A stretch of 64,000 nt of DNA from Endomychus coccineus (GCA_958510875.1 OY294068.1:161856388-161920387); one strand, 5' to 3'; counted from the stretch's first letter, positions 15,571 to 24,952 are shown. A program made the numbers and translations. Notes: generated by a model not told the origin, from the sequence alone.

Positions 15571-16442
15571 TTTTTCTTTCAAGCGATTTAAATCGCGAGG
15601 TAACCCCACCACCAGGGAACATTCTCCATCTAGGGGTGAAACCAAATACCTGCACCCCTCCAAAACCCGCAGTTGTGACATCTGTAATTATGAATAAAAC
15701 AAGGGTACTCATTAAATAATAAAAAAAACATCAGCATAAGGTAAACATACTTCAAACATCAGCTCCGCCAAGTAGTGGCGGAAAGCATGGATGCAAAATC
15801 CCTCGTAAATCTGCTGTGGAGGAGGTGTCGGTGAAGGTGCAGGTCTTGGGGTGATCAAATCATCGATTGAGCTATCGGGAAAGTACAATTAGAATTGAAA
15901 TAATTCTAGACTTAATACGAATACATACAAAATGCCTGGAGAGCTCGCTGAAGACGGTGGGGTATCATAGGGAAGTTGGGTAGGTAGTTCGTTTAATCTG
16001 TAATTATTAAAAATTAGTAGCAAATATTTCGCAAGTAGAAAAATCACATACACTATATCATGCATATCCAGCGGAGGAGGCAGCGACTCTGCTGATGGAA
16101 TCTCTGGACATCTGTTGGAAATGAGAGTAATTTAGTAATCAAAAATTATATAAATTGGGGAAAAAACATACGTCAAGTCAATTATTTCTTGAGGCTCATC
16201 CAATTCTGGGAATAAATCTTCAGCATCATCAGCTGCCGCCAATTGATCGAGATGTATCAATTCTCTCCTAATTTCCTCATCAGAATAATCACTGAAAACA
16301 AATTAATGCACTTATGATATATAGTGAGATTGAAATGAAATAGAACAACTTACTTATCAATCATCCACAGGCGCACTTGCGTTTTTGTAAATATATCCAA
16401 CCTGTTGGTCAACTCTTGGACATAATCATAAAATTTTCCCAT
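15571..16442 (-). CDS. Six-exon acidic, proline-rich Polinton gene
   Basis: Exons on the minus strand: 16442-16354, 16291-16172, 16111-16052, 15997-15929, 15871-15751, 15681-15571. Each intron is 53-69 bp, starts with GTATGT or GTAAGT and ends with a pyrimidine-rich AG; the reading frame stays open across all five joints (phases 2,2,2,2,0), giving 190 codons so far. A further GTGAGT donor after 15571 means at least one more exon beyond the GT array, not found. The product begins MGKFYDYVQELTNRL, has an acidic middle rich in Asp/Glu and Pro/Ser-rich blocks (PSAESLPPPL, PAPSPTPPP), and a Tyr/His/Phe stretch in exon 5. That composition suits a transcriptional activator, but I recognise no family. 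A TATAAAA box lies about 62 bp upstream of the ATG. Confidence 0.65.
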
Positions 16443-16503
16443 TTTTCACTAGGTCACACAACACTTACAAGAATACTATTTTTTCCCTATGAAGTACCTA
16501 GAG

Positions 16504-16510
16504 TTTTATA
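16504..16510 (-). promoter_or_regulatory. TATA box for the minus-strand spliced gene
   Basis: On the minus strand TATAAAA lies 62-68 bp before the ATG at 16442. It is one of two divergent TATA boxes in this intergenic region. Confidence 0.55.
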
Positions 16511-16655
16511 CACACACAATATTTAATCCAAAGTCCTACGAATTAAATTAGTTCCCAGGAAAAATGATAAAGTTGTTATCGGTTGAGGAAAAAAATGTAT
16601 GCGGATAAATATTTCAAGGAAGTTTCTGCAATCACGCGATTTCAAATAGAATTTA

Positions 16656-16790
16656 ACATCCTGCTTGTGGTTGTAGATCTTACCAATATGAATATAACAG
16701 TCGACCGAGACTTCCTGATTGTGGTTACAGTTAACTTATTATCATGATATAACAGGCGACGAGACATCCTGCATAGCGTGTGAACATAGC
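16656..16790. repeat. Imperfect 54-bp tandem repeat between divergent promoters
   Basis: Units starting ACATCCTGC, ACTTCCTGA and ACATCCTGC at about 16656, 16709 and 16763 share TTGTGGTT, TATAACAG and CGACnGAGAC. The array sits between the minus TATA (16504) and the plus TATA (16812), the place of a viral enhancer. Confidence 0.7.
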
Positions 16791-16811
16791 AGGAAAGTGA
16801 TAAGAAGTTCC

Positions 16812-16818
16812 TATAAAA
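16812..16818 (+). promoter_or_regulatory. TATA box for the OB-fold/polymerase unit
   Basis: CCTATAAAACTC precedes a candidate leader that reaches a GTGAGT donor at 16910, with the first ATG at 17202. No other TATA is as well placed. Confidence 0.5.
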
Positions 16819-16909
16819 CTCGATGTGCGCATACCTCATACCATTATCAAATCATTATTCTACTAGCTTTTGAAGTGACTAGACGTGTTTTGTGTGTGCT
16901 TAAATCAAG

Positions 16910-17181
16910 GTGAGTTTATTTATTGACTTGAATATTATATTCATATGTAGAGTTAATTTCTATGTACTGAATATTTATTTTGCTTTTATTAAAACTGTGC
17001 AGGCTAAACTTTAACTTTTTGAAGTATTTATTGATCTTCTTTTATGCAATTTGATTTGGTAAATATTAATAATAATAATTTGGGGGTATTTATTAATTTT
17101 CTTTTATTCAATTTGGTGGGGGGTAAATTCAACACACACAAAAATAATTCTTCACTTCTAACTTCCACTGATTTGTTTTAG
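16910..17181 (+). other. Candidate 5' UTR intron
   Basis: AATCAAG|GTGAGT at 16909/16910 is a strong donor. The acceptor TGATTTGTTTTAG ends at 17181, 20 bases before the ATG at 17202. The 272 bp between are AT-rich and non-coding. A leader intron here would mirror the spliced gene on the other strand. Confidence 0.5.
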
Positions 17182-17201
17182 ATTTAAAAATAATTTAAAA
17201 A

Positions 17202-17525
17202 ATGGATTTCTCCAAATTGAACAAAATCTCGTTATTGCAGAGGGCAACACATACGAAAATTGCCGACTTGGAATTAGATGTGCCACATACAATTTTAAAT
17301 TTAAAAATTGTAAATACAAAGTTTGGGGAGGCTATTTTGGCAGAGTTGGAAGGAGAGCGATCGGTTTTCCTGCCTAAGAGAGTAACACCAGCGCTTCTCC
17401 CCCTTATCGAGGACATTAATAAAGGGCAGAACACAGCTCTAATATATCGGGGGGAAGAAGCCATCGGGACAGGAAAATCCTGCTCAAAGCTTGAATTCTG
17501 CGAATTGTCCTCCCCAAGGAGTTGA
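17202..17525 (+). CDS. OB-fold-like Polinton protein, possible ssDNA binding
   Basis: 107 residues. The core VPHTILNLKIVNTKFGEAIL...SVFLPKRVTP...LIYRGEEAIG has the alternating-strand pattern of a small OB fold, and I recall similar short proteins with TKYG and VFLPKR in arthropod Polinton-like loci. A single-stranded-DNA-binding role beside the polymerase is inferred from fold pattern and position. The ATG at 17202 lies just after the predicted acceptor at 17181. The last 20 residues (after GTGKSC) look unrelated to the rest; a second frame with a proline-rich segment overlaps from 17491, so the true C-terminus may lie in that frame through an indel or splice. The polymerase ATG follows at 17620. 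Confidence 0.6.
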   Translation: MDFSKLNKISLLQRATHTKIADLELDVPHTILNLKIVNTKFGEAILAELEGERSVFLPKRVTPALLPLIEDINKGQNTALIYRGEEAIGTGKSCSKLEFCELSSPRS

Positions 17526-17619
17526 GAGCCTTCCAGCACCACCAGGGAACAACCCTCCTGTGTACTACTACTTTTATACATTTCATAAGGTAGGCTGCTT
17601 GTTTATTATTAAAAAAAAA

Positions 17620-20600
17620 ATGGTGAGTGGGGAGATCGTTAATATTATCAACGAGGCTCAAAAGGATTTGTTAAAATCAAAATTATCCCCTCAGGAAATA
17701 ACGAAGTGGATAGGTTTCTGTACTAAGTACATTAGAACCTTTTCTAAGCATATAACAAAGGATACTTTGAACTTATCGTGTAAGAATCAATTGCAATGTA
17801 ATATCGGCCATTTAAAAAGATTCAAAATTTTATTAGAGATCCGAAATAAACCCCCTACAACTAATAAGAACCGTAGTGAGCGAATTCGTTGGGAGGATGG
17901 TAAATGTGCATTTTCCCAACGAATTCGAACTGGCTTTATAACAAACATTTCTCATTTAGACCCATTAAATTTTTTATATGATGCCTTTCATCTGTTTCAC
18001 CCTAGAATCACCAAAATTTTACATACTTACAATTTTATCAAGGTAAACACAACATTTTGCTGGGAATATATGCGACTTAATGCGATCGACGAGCTTATCC
18101 AAACAGAATATAAATATTTCCACACAAAATCCGCCCCAATAGATTCTTTTACAAATTTATTGGAGTGGTTCAAGGAGCATGTTATCGATAAACTCCAAGT
18201 GAAGCTGGATGATTTTTTGGAACGAGACTCGGGGTGGAGTCTTAGGGAGGTTATCAGTTTGGGCATAAATATTAATAAACATGAAGTCATCAATTCTGGG
18301 TCCTCTTATATAGTTCTCCCAAAAGAGATACTTCGAAAGAAGGCTATTATTAATGTTAAAAATTATGATGAATATTGTTTTGCCTGGGCAGTAACAGCTG
18401 GACTACACCCTAGTACTAACCCAAATTCCGATCGTGTTTCTTCATACCCACATTTTAGTAATGTTTTAAATTTACAAAATCTAACTTTTCCCCTCCCTAT
18501 ATCTCAAATTCCAACTTTCGAGAAGAATAACGATATTTCAATTCATGTGTTTGTTTTGGAATTATGTGGAGGTAATGAGCAGGGTGAGGGGGAGAAATTG
18601 AAGGTTCTCCCTGCATATTTAACCAAAAATAAATTAGATAGACATTTCAATTTACTATTGATCCAAGATAAATATTATCGGGATGTAGAACCTGCGAAAT
18701 CCCCAAATTTCATTGACCCCACAGTTAAATTTCACTATTGCCTAATCAAAAATTTATCTAGACTTGTAAATTCTCAAATTAGCTCGCACAACAAAACTTA
18801 TTTGTGCGATAGATGTTTAAATAATTTTCGGAGTGAGAATAAGTATAAAAATCATGTTGAGGATTGTGGTAAAATGAACATGTGTAAAATAACATTCCCT
18901 CAGGATGATTATTTAAAATTTAAAAATCACTCAAACAAACTACCCATACCATTTATTATTTATTTTGACTTTGAGGCTCTCCTATTACCTATTCAGAACT
19001 GCCCTCAATCTAATGTAAGTTCATATACGAACAAAACTCAACTACACGAGGCGTATAGTGTTGGCTATTATTTAAAATGTCAATTCAACAATTCTCTATC
19101 ACGATTTGATAGCTATAGAGGATCAGACCCAGCCAAATGGTTGACAGATCAGTTAGATAAAATTGGGGAATTTATCGATCTAAAACTTAAATCTATTGTA
19201 CCTATAGACTTGAATGGTATTAGTTTACTTGATATTATGAAGGAAACGAAATGCCATATTTGCGAGAGACAGTTCGAAGAGGGGGATGTTCGGGTTAAGG
19301 ATCACTGCCACTTCACGGGCAAATATCGAGGATTAGCCCACCAAGATTGCAACCTAAATTATAAATATCGATTCGTAGTACCTGTTGTGGCTCATAACCT
19401 CAGCGGGTACGATATGTTTTTGCTGATTCGAGATATTGCCAAAACGTCCAAGCAGAATATTCAAGTACTCCCCATCAATAAAGAGAAGTATATAAGTTTC
19501 ACTAGAAGCACCAAAAATTCGGTGGTTAAATTCCGTTTCATAGATTCATGTAGGTTTTTAGATTCAAGTTTAGATAAATTAGTTTCTTATTTGAATGTGA
19601 GTGACTTGAGTATTCTGAAAAGCGAGTTTGCGCACTTATCCGATGAAAAATTTAAATTATTAACTCGTAAGGGGGTATTTCCCTATGAGCACTTAGATGA
19701 TTGGGGTAAATTGAACGAGGAAAATCTTCCTCCAATTGAGAAATTTTTTAATAAATTACGCGACGAATCGATAAGTGAGGATGATTATAGGCATGCTCAA
19801 ACAATTTGGACTAGTTTTAATTGCAGAAATTTAGGCGATTATTCTGATTTATATTTGAAAACAGATGTTTTATTATTGGCGGATGTATTTGAGAATTTCC
19901 GCAGCAAATGTATAGATCTTTTTGCTTTAGATCCGGCCCACTATTTCACGGTTCCCTCCTTCACGTGGGACTGTATGTTGAAATATACAAATGTGTCTTT
20001 ACAATATTTGAAAGACATCGATATGGTCTTATTTGTGGAGAAGGGAATTCGTGGAGGTGTGAGTCAATGCAGTAATCGATTTGCAAAGGCCAATAATAAA
20101 TACATGAATAATCACGACCCCGAAAAAGAGACAAGTTATCTCATGTATTTCGATGTATGCAATCTATATGGGTGGGCTATGATTCAATATTTACCCTATG
20201 ATGGGTTCGAGTGGGTTGAAAACCTCGATGATGTAGACGTCAGAAACGTCTCAGACGAAAGTCCAATTGGTTACATATTGGAAGTCGATTTAGAATACCC
20301 ACCTGAACTACATGATCTACACAAAGATCTCCCTCTTTGCCCGACACATACAGCACCACCCAACAGCAAATTACCTAAATTATTAACAACTCTCCACAAT
20401 AAAACTAAATATATCATTCACTATCGAAATTTAAAACAATGTTTGGCGCTGGGGATGATGCTGAAAAAAGTCCATAGGATTTTAAAATTTAAGCAAGCCC
20501 CGTGGCTTAAAGCGTACATAGATCTTAACACTAGATTGAGGGCAGCTTCTAAGAATGCGTTTGAAATAGCTCTCTTCAAGTTGCTAATCAACGCAATTTT

Positions 20601-21390
20601 CGGTAAATCTATGGAAAATGTACGAAAGCATAGACTAGTTAGATTAGTTAATAAATGGTATGGACCCTATGGGGCTCGCTATTATATTTCACAACCTAAT
20701 TTCAATAGCAGTAAGATATTTGAGGAGAATTTGGTAGCCATAGAACAGAATAAATTAGAAGTCCTATTTAACAAACCCATTTATGTGGGGATGTCCATTT
20801 TGGACATTTCCAAAACCTGTGTTTACAATTTTCATTATGGCTTCATGTTAAAATTATATAAAGACCCCGGATTGATGCGATTATGTTACACTGATACTGA
20901 CAGTTTGATTTACCACATTATAACGAACGATGACATTTATGAGACAATTATAAATAAGAATATTGAAAAATTTGACACTAGTGATTATGCCCTGGACAAC
21001 CTCTTTAAGATTCCGCAGGTCAACAAAAAAGTAGTAGGCTTAATGAAGGACGAGAATAAAGGCCTCCTCATGGATAAGTTCGTCGGTTTGCGGGCAAAAA
21101 TGTACAGCTTCACTGTCCAAAATCATGACGCTAGTGACGTCACAAAGAAAGCCAAAGGGGTGCGCGAGTATGTCTTACGAAATACGATAACGTTCGAAGA
21201 CTATGTTAGATGTTTGGAAGAGAACATCGAAATGTATCGCGTGCAGAGATCTATCCGCTCTTTCGACTTAAAGCTTTACACCATAGATCAAAATAAAATC
21301 TGTTTGAGCCCCTTTGATAATAAAAGGGTAATATTGGGGGACAAAACAAGCACTCTACCTTATGGTCATTATTCTTTAGATTCGAATTAA
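17620..21390 (+). CDS. polB: Protein-primed family B DNA polymerase
   Basis: 1256 residues from the ATG at 17620; the frame is open upstream to 17491 but begins in unrelated proline-rich sequence. A long N-terminal region precedes a C2H2-like finger at about residue 395 (CDRCLNN...NHVEDC). Exonuclease motifs follow: ExoI FDFEAL (about 449), ExoII AHNLSGYD (about 591), ExoIII YLKTDVLLLAD (about 745). Between ExoI and ExoII sits a Cys/His block, CHICERQF...DHCHFTGKYRG...CN, like recombination endonuclease VII, typical of Polinton polymerases. Polymerase motifs are A FDVCNLYG (about 843), B KLLINAIFGKS (about 987) and C YTDTDS (about 1090), all with catalytic residues present. It would replicate the linear genome from terminal-protein-primed ends. 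No frameshift is visible. Confidence 0.95.
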   Translation: MVSGEIVNIINEAQKDLLKSKLSPQEITKWIGFCTKYIRTFSKHITKDTLNLSCKNQLQCNIGHLKRFKILLEIRNKPPTTNKNRSERIRWEDGKCAFSQRIRTGFITNISHLDPLNFLYDAFHLFHPRITKILHTYNFIKVNTTFCWEYMRLNAIDELIQTEYKYFHTKSAPIDSFTNLLEWFKEHVIDKLQVKLDDFLERDSGWSLREVISLGININKHEVINSGSSYIVLPKEILRKKAIINVKNYDEYCFAWAVTAGLHPSTNPNSDRVSSYPHFSNVLNLQNLTFPLPISQIPTFEKNNDISIHVFVLELCGGNEQGEGEKLKVLPAYLTKNKLDRHFNLLLIQDKYYRDVEPAKSPNFIDPTVKFHYCLIKNLSRLVNSQISSHNKTYLCDRCLNNFRSENKYKNHVEDCGKMNMCKITFPQDDYLKFKNHSNKLPIPFIIYFDFEALLLPIQNCPQSNVSSYTNKTQLHEAYSVGYYLKCQFNNSLSRFDSYRGSDPAKWLTDQLDKIGEFIDLKLKSIVPIDLNGISLLDIMKETKCHICERQFEEGDVRVKDHCHFTGKYRGLAHQDCNLNYKYRFVVPVVAHNLSGYDMFLLIRDIAKTSKQNIQVLPINKEKYISFTRSTKNSVVKFRFIDSCRFLDSSLDKLVSYLNVSDLSILKSEFAHLSDEKFKLLTRKGVFPYEHLDDWGKLNEENLPPIEKFFNKLRDESISEDDYRHAQTIWTSFNCRNLGDYSDLYLKTDVLLLADVFENFRSKCIDLFALDPAHYFTVPSFTWDCMLKYTNVSLQYLKDIDMVLFVEKGIRGGVSQCSNRFAKANNKYMNNHDPEKETSYLMYFDVCNLYGWAMIQYLPYDGFEWVENLDDVDVRNVSDESPIGYILEVDLEYPPELHDLHKDLPLCPTHTAPPNSKLPKLLTTLHNKTKYIIHYRNLKQCLALGMMLKKVHRILKFKQAPWLKAYIDLNTRLRAASKNAFEIALFKLLINAIFGKSMENVRKHRLVRLVNKWYGPYGARYYISQPNFNSSKIFEENLVAIEQNKLEVLFNKPIYVGMSILDISKTCVYNFHYGFMLKLYKDPGLMRLCYTDTDSLIYHIITNDDIYETIINKNIEKFDTSDYALDNLFKIPQVNKKVVGLMKDENKGLLMDKFVGLRAKMYSFTVQNHDASDVTKKAKGVREYVLRNTITFEDYVRCLEENIEMYRVQRSIRSFDLKLYTIDQNKICLSPFDNKRVILGDKTSTLPYGHYSLDSN

Positions 21391-21604
21391 GATTTTTTGT
21401 TTTTCAATTATAAAGATATATGTATTTTTGTTTCAAAATTATAGGTTAAGTTGTTATTATTATTATTATATTATATTATATTATATTATATTATATTATA
21501 TTATATATGTATGTTTTTTTCCACAAGTATTTTTTATCTAAATAAATATTTTATGTGGAAGTTTGGATGTTTTGATAAAACCAAAAATAATAGCATCAAT
21601 TCTT
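21391..21604. repeat. Convergent gap with ATATT microsatellite
   Basis: About nine copies of a 5-bp TATAT-type unit lie at 21466-21507. The polymerase gene (plus) and the next gene (minus) converge here, so it is expected to hold both polyadenylation signals; AATAAA occurs at about 21541. Confidence 0.6.
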
Positions 21605-22303
21605 TTATTGTTCTAAATCATACAGAACTTTATTCTTATAGAAAAATAACATTTGTCTAAGTGTATTGCTTAATAAACAGTCGAGCGAAATACCGATGAA
21701 ACAATACAAGAGGGCCATTTCATCAGGCTGCTGCTGCTGCTGTGGGTCTCTCATACTTTTAATCATATCAATAACATTATGATAGTATGTGGAAAATCCA
21801 AAATGTTCGAGAAAAGACACTCGATGCAATAGCACTCCATCGTTGATTCGAATAATTTCTCGAACATCTTCCTCGCACAGCCACACATGGATATTATGCT
21901 TTGTAACTTGAAGTAATTTAACATTATTGAAGTACACAAGTTGGACTATTTGGCAGTATTCATCAGATAATATGGGTGTAGCATCGAAATCTGATCGTAA
22001 ACTTGCGAAGAACTCGATGATTTTCACTCGAAGAATATCGATTAAATCGATCCATTCTAGCAGGCTAAAGCTGAGTTTACAATTTTGAACGTAATGAACG
22101 AGTGAGATTGTAGGTGAGAAGGTCCGTACAGGACTCAATCCACATTTGATTTCATAACTTGCCCCCACCAACGGGTACGTTGTATTCATCAATAGGAATG
22201 GTTCATCTTTTGCCTTCATCTCGAACTCTTCTAAAATATGATCCAACTCAGAACAGTTGCTGCTGCTGCTGCTATCTTCATCAACACTAGCCTGGGACAA
22301 CAT
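21605..22303 (-). CDS. Unrecognised Polinton protein A
   Basis: About 232 residues from the first ATG at 22303; the frame reaches 22336 only through a GTG. The N-terminus is acidic and serine-rich (DEDSSSSS). The rest is globular with hydrophobic stretches such as SLLEWIDLIDILRV, then a glutamine run encoded by CTG/CTGCTG repeats, and a C-terminal hydrophobic segment. I recognise no domain. It is the last gene of the minus-strand cluster, after unrecognised protein B, and shares its orientation and spacing. Confidence 0.65.
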   Translation of the reverse strand: MLSQASVDEDSSSSSNCSELDHILEEFEMKAKDEPFLLMNTTYPLVGASYEIKCGLSPVRTFSPTISLVHYVQNCKLSFSLLEWIDLIDILRVKIIEFFASLRSDFDATPILSDEYCQIVQLVYFNNVKLLQVTKHNIHVWLCEEDVREIIRINDGVLLHRVSFLEHFGFSTYYHNVIDMIKSMRDPQQQQQPDEMALLYCFIGISLDCLLSNTLRQMLFFYKNKVLYDLEQ

Positions 22304-22386
22304 CTTATTAAAACTGTTCTGGATTGTTCGATTCACCAGAACCTAACCCTCGCTCACAAAATATTTACTTGCACATGCGCAGGTCA

Positions 22387-22995
22387 TTAGCAGCATATTT
22401 CTTTGATTTGATTGGAAGTTTGGATGAGAACATCGAAGCATAAAACTTGAAGTGTGGGGGGAGGAGAAAATTTGTGGTGTTGGTTGCGTAGTCCATCGAC
22501 TATGTATGAGTCAAAGAAGAAAGTTTTATTAGAAGTTCCTCTACGAATCCCTCGTAGATCCATTATTTCACAGCGGTAAGGCAGAAGCGCGATCCGATAA
22601 AAATCGACATCAATTTCATGTAGCACTTTGAAACAATCAAGTATATAGGACCGAGGTTTTGGGGTTATACCAGGAATTTGATGTAATATAAATTTCTTCC
22701 ATCTATTTTCGTATATAAAGTAGCCTTCAACATTCATATCAATTATCTCCCAATCGTTTTCGGGTGGGTTGAAATCTCCTCCAAAATAGAAAATATCCAC
22801 ATAACCACATTCCTTCACAGCCCCAATAACGAATGTTACAAATTCTCCGGCGATTATCCAATTTTTAGATGGTAATTGTAATTCTTCAAGGGTTTCCATC
22901 AAATTTGGAGGACATGCTACACTTATAAATTGTTTTGCATCGTACACGGTGGTAAGTACATTATGAACAAAACTGTTGTATAATTGCAAAGACAT
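22387..22995 (-). CDS. Unrecognised Polinton protein B, faint nucleotidyltransferase look
   Basis: About 202 residues from the ATG at 22995; an upstream extension to 23043 has no ATG. GAATCAGTC, an initiator-like motif, lies 15-20 bases before that ATG. Residues around 70-90 read NWIIAGEFVTFVIG...GYVDIFYF, which recalls the aGG...D-x-D core of nucleotidyltransferase-fold proteins, but the glycine pair and the second aspartate are altered, so it would be inactive if related. The C-terminal half has many Cys, Tyr and Asp (SYILDCFKVLHEIDVDFYR). Function unknown; the fold suggestion is weak. Confidence 0.6.
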   Translation of the reverse strand: MSLQLYNSFVHNVLTTVYDAKQFISVACPPNLMETLEELQLPSKNWIIAGEFVTFVIGAVKECGYVDIFYFGGDFNPPENDWEIIDMNVEGYFIYENRWKKFILHQIPGITPKPRSYILDCFKVLHEIDVDFYRIALLPYRCEIMDLRGIRRGTSNKTFFFDSYIVDGLRNQHHKFSPPPTLQVLCFDVLIQTSNQIKEICC

Positions 22996-23086
22996 TTTCA
23001 CGCAGACTGATTCGATTATTTGACTTCCACTGGGTTGAACCACCAGTCAAATATTTTATTAGGAAGACATGCGCAGCAGCAGTACA

Positions 23087-24009
23087 TTATACAACATCAG
23101 AATTTCCAATCCAACTTTTCTCTTTTATACCATACCATTTTACATACATTTTATCACCCTTTTTCCGAAGCACCTTCTCAATCAAATAAACATCGGGCTG
23201 TTTGGTTTTCTGTAATTCTTCCTCGTAGAAACAGCCGCTGATTTTTGCGTTGGTCATATCTTCTAGTAGATATGTGACCGGGTTGGTAATTTTAACTTTG
23301 ATGATTTTAAATAATTCCGCACTCCAATTGGGCGTAAATCCCTTCTCAAAAATATGTTTAGCTTTACTTATTCGCACAATATCCCCTACGTGGTATTTGT
23401 GAGGTAGAGCCAACTTAATGTGCGAGTAAGATTGCTTCAATATGCGACTTTCATTCTGTTTCGTAACCTTAAACGGAGCCATTTTTATAGTTCTATGTTT
23501 ACGATGATTATATTTTTCGGTGACTTCAGAGAGTGTATCCACCCATTTGTATTTTCCTGTCAGACTGAATTGCTTGTAGATCGCTTCTTTCAACGTTCGA
23601 ATGACGCGTTCAGCAATGGCGGCTTCTTCACAGAATACGTATTATAATGGTTGATTTTATGTTTTTTCATTAGCTCGTCAAAGTGCCTGTTGAAGAATTC
23701 TTTTCCTTGATCGCTTTGCAGGTTCCTAGGCGTACGATGTGACCCTTCTAGCAATATAGAACTGACCGCTTTCCGAACCTCTTCGGCTGATTTCGTTTTC
23801 AGCGGGCGTGTCCACAGAAATTTCGAGAAGCAATCGATCACCACCAAAATGTATTTAAATCCACGATTTTCGCGCGCATAATTACCCATTTCGGCAAGAT
23901 CCATTTGCCACAAGTCATCCAAGCCTTTTATGATTGTTCTGCGACGTTTAAAATTCTTTCGAACAGGCTTATGAAGCTCATCAACCACCTGCGCTTTACC
24001 CCTCATCAT
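23087..24009 (-). pseudogene. Retroviral-type integrase, frameshifted
   Basis: On the minus strand 24009-23590 carries a basic LHKPVRKNFKRRR segment, the first catalytic Asp in DLWQMDLAEM and the second in LQSDQGKEF. After a frame change near 23635 the second frame (open to 23087) carries the third catalytic residue in AIAERVIRTLKEA, a linker, and a chromodomain-like C-terminus (VYLIEKVLRKKGDKMYVKWYG...SWIG). The order DDE catalytic core then chromodomain is standard for Polinton integrases. The N-terminal zinc-binding domain is missing or reduced. The frame break lies between the second Asp and the Glu, so no single product would be active. Whether it is a true mutation or a sequence error cannot be told here. 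Confidence 0.88.
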
Positions 24010-24952
24010 TTTTTGGGTCGATCGGTGTTGTCGGAGCTAATAACTTTTGTGGTGGTGGGGAGGTGGTAGTAGCTCTTTTATAAGGATGATATGTAGGTAT
24101 CTGTAGAAATGTGGATAGTTTTTTTTCTACGCCAGCCAGTCTGGTACCTATGTCTATTTGTTCAATTTTCGATATTTCGCTTCTAATGTCCTGTATACTT
24201 TGGTTTACGGTGGTATAATTCGATCTAGATGTCTGCTCAATACTACTAAGCGTTTTATAGTCCAATTGTATGGTTATAAGTTTACTATTGATGGTCTGTA
24301 TACTATCGAATAGGTCGTTATATTTCGAACTGTTTTCTTGATCGTTACTAACAAGTGTTTTATAGTCTTCACGTATTTTCTTCAATAATTTTTCAAGATT
24401 TACCTCATTTGCTTTATTAGTTTTGAACGATGCTATCATACCATCTACAAGTTTTTCAATTTTAATTCTATTTTGTGTTGTAGAAGCAATCAGAGAGTCT
24501 GTGAATTTTTTATTTTCGATGTGAAGGTACCCACCCTCATTATGTATACTCTGTTTTATAGCTGTAGAGTTGACATCACTTTGATTTTTGTATGACTGTA
24601 TTTCGGTATAAAGGATCTTCAAATCTTCGCGAAGTGTATCTATTAATCGTGTTAAACTTGGAATTGAGGAATTCGTGATGTTATTGACGTTTATATGAAT
24701 GGCTGCATACTTTACCAAAACTTCACTTAAATTCGCATTCACTCTAGTGATAGTGTTATCTACATATGCTTTGTTTGCAACATCATTATCCGAGATAGGT
24801 ATTTTCACATTACAAATTTTCAAATTTTCCATATCCACATCACCTTCGGGCGTATGCCTTAAAATGTTCATAAACATCGATCTGCGTTTGAAAACGTCGA
24901 CGATGCTATCACCCGACAACGCTGATCGTCTACCGAACTTATCAAGACTCAT
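23996..24952 (-). CDS. Coiled-coil fibre-like protein
   Basis: 318 residues from an ATG at 24952. Residues 40-70 read LKICNVKIPISDNDVANKAYVDNTI, the N-x-x-x-P...D-x-x-A-x-x-x-Y-V-D pattern found at the base of phage and viral tail fibres. Then come about 220 residues of heptad-like, Asn/Ile/Leu-rich repeats (for example SDVNSTAIKQSI, RSNYTTVNQSIQDI), predicted to form a long trimeric coiled coil, and a short Pro/Thr-rich tail. The C-terminal codons overlap the integrase start by 14 bp. A vertex fibre or attachment role is inferred from sequence pattern and from its place among capsid genes. Confidence 0.65.
   Translation of the reverse strand: MSLDKFGRRSALSGDSIVDVFKRRSMFMNILRHTPEGDVDMENLKICNVKIPISDNDVANKAYVDNTITRVNANLSEVLVKYAAIHINVNNITNSSIPSLTRLIDTLREDLKILYTEIQSYKNQSDVNSTAIKQSIHNEGGYLHIENKKFTDSLIASTTQNRIKIEKLVDGMIASFKTNKANEVNLEKLLKKIREDYKTLVSNDQENSSKYNDLFDSIQTINSKLITIQLDYKTLSSIEQTSRSNYTTVNQSIQDIRSEISKIEQIDIGTRLAGVEKKLSTFLQIPTYHPYKRATTTSPPPQKLLAPTTPIDPKNDEG

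Noticed and set aside
17491..17619. N-terminal extension of the polymerase
   Set aside because: The segment is proline-rich, overlaps the OB-fold gene and is unlike polymerase N-termini; the ATG at 17620 is preferred.
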